DNA of 34,631 nucleotides from CAYVQB01 sp964453985 (GTDB lineage: Bacteria; Babelota; Babeliae; Babelales; UASB340). Each line of letters begins with the position of its first letter. Position 1 is the stretch's first letter. Shown here piece after piece: positions 29,930 through 34,631 of this stretch. The translations under genes and the position numbers were made by a program. Below the pieces are notes generated by a model. The model was not told the DNA's origin, did not search any database, and saw only the letters and a program-made list of their open reading frames with translations. The stretch covers positions 1 to 34,631 of the forward strand of contig CAYVQB010000009.1 in assembly GCA_964453985.1 (NCBI GenBank), read 5' to 3'.

Positions 29930-32086
29930 ATGATAAAAGATAATAAATTTTTAAAGAAATTAGTTTTAACTTTGTTATGTTGTTTTAGTTTGAATTCTTC
30001 TGTGTTTTCTATGGAGGATTCCGAAGAAAATACAGAAAACAGTGAGCATTTTGATTCTACATCTACACCTGAACGTAGAACTGATCCTCGTGTTCAAGAG
30101 CCATGTATGCGTTCTTATGGCCATAATGCTGTATTTACTCCGGCGCCATCATCATCAACTTCTTCAGTACCATTAATTCCTGCCAAGCGTAGTAGCAGTA
30201 GCAGTAGTAGTACTGGTCTTACTCCTAAGACGAAGAATCTTGGTGTAAGTAAAAGGCTTACCGTTGATAAGGATGATGAAGAAGCTGAACTTAATTTACA
30301 ATATTTACAATCAGAAATGGAAATAGAAGAAAGTTCTTCTCGTCCTCAGACTCCAGACAATCATCAAGGCCCAAGTCTTCAGGGTACGCCTAGTAGAATT
30401 TGTGATACTTTTTTTGTGACTTCGCCGGGACAGCCAAGTCCTGTTTTTGAAGAAGCTGATAAAAATGTTTGTTCTGAATTTCCGAAATATTATACAGATT
30501 TATTGATGAAAAAAATAGAAAGAAAAGTTAAGTTTGTTTCTCGCCTTGCTCAGAAGATAGAGAAAGGTTGTCCTGTTGTTAACGAAGCTATAAAAAGTAT
30601 TCTTCTTGATGAAGAAGACAGAGATATTGATTTTATTAAAGGGCTTTTTAGTTTGCCTAATCCTCCTAATATTACAGATAAAGTTTCTTTGCGTCGTTAT
30701 ATAAGGGATTGTATTTGTAAGACTATTAAAAGGAAAGGTTCTGAAGGAGTTTTTAAATATGTTTATTTTGTACGTAATTCTAAAGACAAAGATTTACTAA
30801 AGTTATTATTTGTCGAATTACCTACAGAAGATGAAAAAAGACGTATGGGAGAGAAAGAAAGACAAAAAGTTGATTTATATAAAGAAAGACCTAAAAGAAA
30901 AAGTGCTAAAGACTTTAGCGAAGAGAATAAAACATGGATAGACGCGATAAACGAAACACAATTTAGTTTGCGTGAACAATCACTTCAAAAAAATGATAAA
31001 TTACTTACAGAAGATGAAAAAATATTTATAAAAAATACAAGAGAACACCTAGTTGTTTTTAATCTAGGTCATACTTTAACACCTCGTGTTGAGGGTTGTT
31101 CTCCTAAAGGTGGTCATCGTTTGCCTGAACTTGAAACTGTTTCAAAAGATGGTAATGGAAATGATTTTAGTCTTTCACATGAAAATTTAACCCAACCTGT
31201 TAAAAATGGATTAAGAGTTGGTCTTTGGGAATGCATTAGATGTATTGGAGGGACGCAAAGAAAATCGAAGTCTCCTGAAATACAAGAAAAAGTTTCTCAG
31301 TTTAAATTTTCTACTTTTTATCCTGACGAATGGAGTATTAAAGATATAGAACGGAGAGCTTTAAATGTTTATATGCAGTATTTGAGTGGTAATGCTTTTG
31401 TAAGTGGTGATGATGATAATGTTCACTTAATAGGTAGGTATAAAGGTATCGACTTAAATATGGTAATACACTCAAAACTTAAAAACTTTTTTGGTTTAAA
31501 GACAATCAATACAGCTTTTCCAATAATAATGCTTGATTATGATTTAAATAAAACTTCAGATGAGATGGCCTCAATACTTTTACAATATCATTTTAATTTT
31601 CTAAAAAAATGGATTGATTTGATTAAAATAAAGCTAAATATTGATAATTTTACGGATGATTTTGAGGTGGATTGTTTAACGCAAAAATATCGTGAAGGAA
31701 AAACAAGTGAATTTGTTACGATATTAGAGGTTTTTGGACTTAACTTAAAGGTAAAACCTTTGGAAAACATAAATATAAATATGAAAAATCATATGAAAGG
31801 TTTTATTATAGCTATTGATAGTGCTCAAGAATCGGATTATCCACAAAGCTCATCTTCATTTTCTTCGGCTCTTTTTGTAAGCAGGAACTTTGAAAGTAGT
31901 TCTTCTTCTTCGAGTTCATCATCTTCAAGTTCTTCTTCCAGCTCTGTTGATCCTGCTCGTACGCCTTCACCTGCTGCAAGTGATGTGTATCCAGATTTTT
32001 CGTATGGTGATGAGGATGATTCTAATGCTTTTTTCCAAAGGCAAATGTTAGGATCATTTGAAGATATTTTTAAAAAACGGCCCTAA
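29930..32086 (+). CDS. Exported protein with bacterial EndoU-type ribonuclease domain and poly-serine tail
   Basis: 718 aa. Signal peptide over residues 1-27 (LVLTLLCCFSLNSSVFS). Residues 28-175 are low-complexity Ser/Pro/Glu, with a seven-serine run near 88-94. A helical region follows at about 185-300. At about 370-540 lies a region I read as the EndoU_bacteria fold: REHLVVFNLGH (H373, H381), SPKGGHRLPE (H396), TFYPDEWSIKDIERRALNVY (W468), VHLIGRYKGIDLNMVI and TINTAFPIIML (T528). The His...GGH, FP..W...I, G..GG/GIDLxxVI and TAFP order match the His/His/Thr nuclease pattern of CdiA-type EndoU toxins. The tail has 17 serines at 656-672 coded by all six Ser codons. No immunity-like small gene is adjacent. 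Likely secreted RNase acting on host RNA (inference). Confidence 0.78.
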   Translation: MIKDNKFLKKLVLTLLCCFSLNSSVFSMEDSEENTENSEHFDSTSTPERRTDPRVQEPCMRSYGHNAVFTPAPSSSTSSVPLIPAKRSSSSSSSTGLTPKTKNLGVSKRLTVDKDDEEAELNLQYLQSEMEIEESSSRPQTPDNHQGPSLQGTPSRICDTFFVTSPGQPSPVFEEADKNVCSEFPKYYTDLLMKKIERKVKFVSRLAQKIEKGCPVVNEAIKSILLDEEDRDIDFIKGLFSLPNPPNITDKVSLRRYIRDCICKTIKRKGSEGVFKYVYFVRNSKDKDLLKLLFVELPTEDEKRRMGEKERQKVDLYKERPKRKSAKDFSEENKTWIDAINETQFSLREQSLQKNDKLLTEDEKIFIKNTREHLVVFNLGHTLTPRVEGCSPKGGHRLPELETVSKDGNGNDFSLSHENLTQPVKNGLRVGLWECIRCIGGTQRKSKSPEIQEKVSQFKFSTFYPDEWSIKDIERRALNVYMQYLSGNAFVSGDDDNVHLIGRYKGIDLNMVIHSKLKNFFGLKTINTAFPIIMLDYDLNKTSDEMASILLQYHFNFLKKWIDLIKIKLNIDNFTDDFEVDCLTQKYREGKTSEFVTILEVFGLNLKVKPLENININMKNHMKGFIIAIDSAQESDYPQSSSSFSSALFVSRNFESSSSSSSSSSSSSSSSSVDPARTPSPAASDVYPDFSYGDEDDSNAFFQRQMLGSFEDIFKKRP

Positions 32087-32116
32087 ATTAATGTATAGGC
32101 TTATATATTCTAAGTT

Positions 32117-32152
32117 AAAGAGGCTTCCGGTTATATGGGAGCCTCTTTTTAT
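32117..32152 (+). terminator. Intrinsic terminator of the EndoU-like gene
   Basis: AAAGAGGCTTCC (32117-32128) pairs with GGGAGCCTCTTT (32137-32148) with one G-T pair and an 8-base loop, followed by TTATTT. It ends 66 bases after the stop. Confidence 0.9.
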
Positions 32153-32235
32153 TTACATGAGTTTATGAAATTTGATTTTATGATTAAACTAGTATTAACC
32201 TAATTAACTAAAAAATTTATTCATAGGATCTTAAT

Positions 32236-34053
32236 ATGAAATTTGTGGATGTTGCCGATAGCTTTAATAAAATAGAACAAGAATCTTCTCGTTTAAAAAT
32301 AACCTATTTACTTGCAGATCTTTTGAAAAAGGCTACACCTGGAGAGGCTGCAATAATATCATACTTCTCTTTGGGTAACTTAAACCCAACTTATATTGGG
32401 TCACAATTTAATTTTGCTTCAAAAGGTATGATAAAAGTGATTGCAAAACTTCTTGATAGCAGTGAATCAGCAATTACAGCAAAAACAAAAAAAATTGGAG
32501 ATCAGGGGCTGATATTAGAAGAAAGTGAATGGGAGTTATCAAATAAAGAACATTTGACGGTATCTCAAATTAATAAAAAATTACATGAGTTTTTAGAACT
32601 TTCAGGTACCGGTTCACAAGAAAAAAAAGAAAAATATCTTTTGGATTTATTAAAAGAGCTAGAGCCTGTATCAGCTAAATATATCGTACGTATAATTTTA
32701 GGAAAACTTAGACTAGGTTTTTCTGATATGACACTTCTTGACGCATTTTCATGGATGTATGCAGGTGATAAATCTATAAGAAAAGATCTAGAGGCAGCCT
32801 ATAATGTCTGTGTTGATATTGGTCTTATTATAAAAACATTAAAAAAGGATGGGCTCGAGGGTATAAAAGAAATGAGTATTACCCCGGGTGTTCCAATTCG
32901 TCTTGCCGCCGCAGAACGTTTGCCGGATGCAAAGGCTATTGTAGAAAAACTTGGAGAGTGTATTGCTCAACCAAAACTAGATGGATTCAGGCTGCAGGTT
33001 CATATAGATAAAACAAAGAGTCCAGCAATAGTTAGGTTTTTTTCCCGTAATCTAAAAGATATGTCTGACATGTTTCCGGACCTAAAAGAAGCTGTTTTAA
33101 AATTAAATGTAGAAACTTTTGTTGCCGAAGGCGAAGCGATAGCATACGATACGCATTCTGGGGTATTTTTACCTTTTCAAGAGACTGTAAAAAGAAAAAG
33201 AAAACATGATATTGCAGTTACCGCACAAGAGTTTCCATTAAAGTTATACTTCTTTGATATTTTATATTTTAATGATAAATCTTTATTGGGCGCTACACAT
33301 GAACACCGTAGGAATATTTTATTAAAAATTGTTGATAATAAAGAAGTAAAAAAAGAAGATACTGTTTTTGCAATTGATGAAAAGAAGATCCAAACTTACA
33401 AAGATTTAGAAAATTATTTTGTTCAAAATATCTCTGCAGGCCTTGAAGGTCTGGTTGTCAAAAAGCCTGATGCAATATATCAAGCAGGTAAAAGAAACTT
33501 TAATTGGGTCAAATTAAAAAGACAAGAGACTGGCAAGCTTGATGATACTATAGATTGTGTGATCCTTGGGTATTATGCTGGACGTGGTAAACGTGCATCT
33601 TTTGGTATTGGGGCTTTGCTTGTTGGTGTTTATGATAAACAGAAAGATCGCTTTGAAACTGTTGCAAAGATTGGAACAGGGTTGAAAGATGATGAATGGA
33701 AAGAAGTTAAAGAAAAGTGCGATAAGATTAAAGTTTCTGATAAGCCCAAAAATGTTGAGTGCGCAAAAGAGTTGTATCCTGATGTTTGGGTTAATCCTGA
33801 TATTGTTTGTATGATTCGTGCAGACGAGATTACTCTTTCGCCTCTTCATGCTGCCGGAGGCAGCTCTGAAAAGTTAGGTATGGCATTGCGCTTTCCAAGG
33901 TTTATGGGTTATAGACCAGATAAAAGTGCTTTGCAGGCTACAACTGTCAAAGAGTTAAAGCATTTGTATTCTATTCAGTTTTCTAGTAAAACTCGCAAAA
34001 GTTCTGATGCTAAAAAGAAAAAGAGGGTGATAAAGGTTATGAGTATTTTTTGA
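32236..34053 (+). CDS. lig: ATP-dependent DNA ligase (archaeal/eukaryal LigI-like)
   Basis: 605 aa. An N-terminal helical DNA-binding domain (residues 1-215; KITYLLADLLKKATPGEAAIISYFSLG and LDLLKELEPVSAKYIVRIILGKLRLG, key block 'a.yi.ri..g.lR.G') precedes the adenylation domain: motif I KLDGFR with nucleotidyl Lys247, RFFSRNLKDMSDMFPDL (Ia), FVAEGEAIAYD (III), YFFDILYFNDKSLL (IIIa), EGLVVKKPDAIYQ (IV) and WVKLKRQ (V). The OB-fold domain follows to the C-terminus, ending in a Lys-rich tail. Length and domain order match archaeal DNA ligases, not the NAD-dependent LigA normal in bacteria or the short LigD type. It seals nicks using ATP. It follows a terminator and stands alone, 50 bases before bioY. 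Possibly acquired by transfer. Confidence 0.92.
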   Translation: MKFVDVADSFNKIEQESSRLKITYLLADLLKKATPGEAAIISYFSLGNLNPTYIGSQFNFASKGMIKVIAKLLDSSESAITAKTKKIGDQGLILEESEWELSNKEHLTVSQINKKLHEFLELSGTGSQEKKEKYLLDLLKELEPVSAKYIVRIILGKLRLGFSDMTLLDAFSWMYAGDKSIRKDLEAAYNVCVDIGLIIKTLKKDGLEGIKEMSITPGVPIRLAAAERLPDAKAIVEKLGECIAQPKLDGFRLQVHIDKTKSPAIVRFFSRNLKDMSDMFPDLKEAVLKLNVETFVAEGEAIAYDTHSGVFLPFQETVKRKRKHDIAVTAQEFPLKLYFFDILYFNDKSLLGATHEHRRNILLKIVDNKEVKKEDTVFAIDEKKIQTYKDLENYFVQNISAGLEGLVVKKPDAIYQAGKRNFNWVKLKRQETGKLDDTIDCVILGYYAGRGKRASFGIGALLVGVYDKQKDRFETVAKIGTGLKDDEWKEVKEKCDKIKVSDKPKNVECAKELYPDVWVNPDIVCMIRADEITLSPLHAAGGSSEKLGMALRFPRFMGYRPDKSALQATTVKELKHLYSIQFSSKTRKSSDAKKKKRVIKVMSIF

Positions 34054-34103
34054 CCCGTTTGCGAAAAGAAATTTAACATATAGAATATCTGTTATCTTTG
34101 TTT

Positions 34104-34631
34104 ATGATTTTTAATTCTAAAGTAAAGGCGCAGATAGTGAATATTGTTCAATCTTTGAATTTATATATAAGATACCCAGATTCTAAGCTTGGTAAATTTG
34201 TTTTTTGTTTATTGCTCTCTTGGTTTTATGCATTATGCTCACAAATTATAATCCCTTTACCATTTAACTTTGTTCCAATAAGCTTGCAGCCAGCTCCTGT
34301 ATGGTTATGCTCCTTATGGTTAGGCTGGCCAGCTGTATACGCATTTTTGATATGTTTAATACAAACAGCTTTTGGTGCACCATTCTTTTCTGGCTTTGCT
34401 GGTGGGATTGCAAAGCTTGCTGGGCCAACTGGAGGATATATTTTTGGTTGGGCTTTAGGTATGATTTTTTTGGCTGCAACCAGAGGTTATAAAAAGAATA
34501 ATTCTTTTATAACTTTCTCAAAATTATTAGTTGCAGGTTTTTTACAGTATTTAGTGGGGCTTTTTCAACTACAGTTTTTTGTCCCAAATCTTGAATTTAT
34601 GAGCTTATTAAGTGTTGGACTTTTTCCATTT
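34104..34631 (+). CDS. bioY: BioY-family biotin transporter substrate-binding subunit (3' truncated)
   Basis: An open frame of 176 codons from ATG 34104 runs off the window end. It is a hydrophobic protein: membrane helix FVFCLLLSWFYALCSQIII, then PLPFNFVPISLQPAPVWL, corresponding to the BioY 'P.P.tPVPitLQ', then further helices with FGAPFFSGFAGGIAKLAGPTGGYIFGWALG (key residues G-x-P-x-F-x-x-x-x-G-G and G-P-T-G-G-Y), which is the core BioY signature. BioY is the S component of an ECF-type importer for biotin; the ATPase and EcfT partners are not in the window. The start has no good Shine-Dalgarno site, so an alternative such as TTG at 34098 is possible. Import of biotin fits an organism that does not make its own. 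Confidence 0.9.
   Translation, partial: MIFNSKVKAQIVNIVQSLNLYIRYPDSKLGKFVFCLLLSWFYALCSQIIIPLPFNFVPISLQPAPVWLCSLWLGWPAVYAFLICLIQTAFGAPFFSGFAGGIAKLAGPTGGYIFGWALGMIFLAATRGYKKNNSFITFSKLLVAGFLQYLVGLFQLQFFVPNLEFMSLLSVGLFPF

Noticed and set aside
33514..33849. 111-aa minus-strand frame inside the DNA ligase gene
   Set aside because: Lies opposite conserved ligase motifs; Ile/Asn/Phe-rich composition is that of an antisense shadow.
1..34631. CRISPR arrays, insertion sequences, rRNA, riboswitch leaders
   Set aside because: No regularly spaced repeats, no transposase-like frames and no rRNA sequence were seen; intergenic leaders are short and lack recognisable riboswitch structure.

Overview
The window is AT-rich, densely coding bacterial DNA. 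It mixes housekeeping genes with an unusually large set of exported proteins of unknown function: signal peptides followed by coiled coils, Pro-rich or Ser-rich linkers, leucine-rich repeats, HExxH metallopeptidase motifs and an EndoU-type nuclease domain. The envelope genes (GlmM, LptF/LptG-type permease, SecD), the small intergenic spaces, a biotin importer and the host-facing proteins suggest a reduced, host-associated Gram-negative-type lineage. The style best fits Candidatus Dependentiae (TM6). That placement is inferred from gene style only; no rRNA is present, and other protist-associated groups are not excluded.

Layout: (1) 1-4480: end of tlyA, a symmetric terminator, a minus-strand exported protein, and a minus-strand run glmM > DUF502 > LptF/G-type permease. 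(2) 4590-9168: LysE-type exporter, a membrane-anchored protein with a faint pseudopilin look, and two divergent exported metallopeptidase-like genes around a promoter region with inverted repeats and phased A-tracts. (3) 9193-13502: PcrA/UvrD helicase (minus), then dcd, a small exported protein and thyX, so two enzymes feeding dUMP/dTMP synthesis lie close together. (4) 13522-16507 (minus): a stand-alone exported M41 (FtsH-type) peptidase domain without the AAA ATPase, an exported helical protein, and a phosphomannomutase/phosphoglucomutase. (5) 16601-22976: a large exported or membrane protein, serS, a DUF58 / small membrane protein / hemW run, and a flavin split-barrel protein. (6) 23009-26209: three tandem paralogous exported proteins that all begin their mature part with MPSAPPP, followed by poly-proline and coiled coil. 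(7) 26361-28228: tRNA-Leu(AAG), secD, tRNA-Met(CAT). (8) 28204-32086: an island of exported effector-like genes (two LRR proteins and an EndoU protein) in which the tRNA-Met 3' end, its terminator and a promoter are duplicated about 970 bp downstream. (9) 32236-34631: an archaeal/eukaryal-type ATP-dependent DNA ligase and the start of bioY.

The most interesting content is the exported set. It has three different HExxH proteins, a three-gene MPSAPPP family, LRR proteins next to a tRNA with a duplicated tRNA tail, and a secreted EndoU-like RNase candidate with a 17-serine run and no visible immunity gene. Together these look like host-directed functions rather than core metabolism. No CRISPR array, transposase, integrase or rRNA was seen, and no gene-free stretch exceeds about 225 bases.
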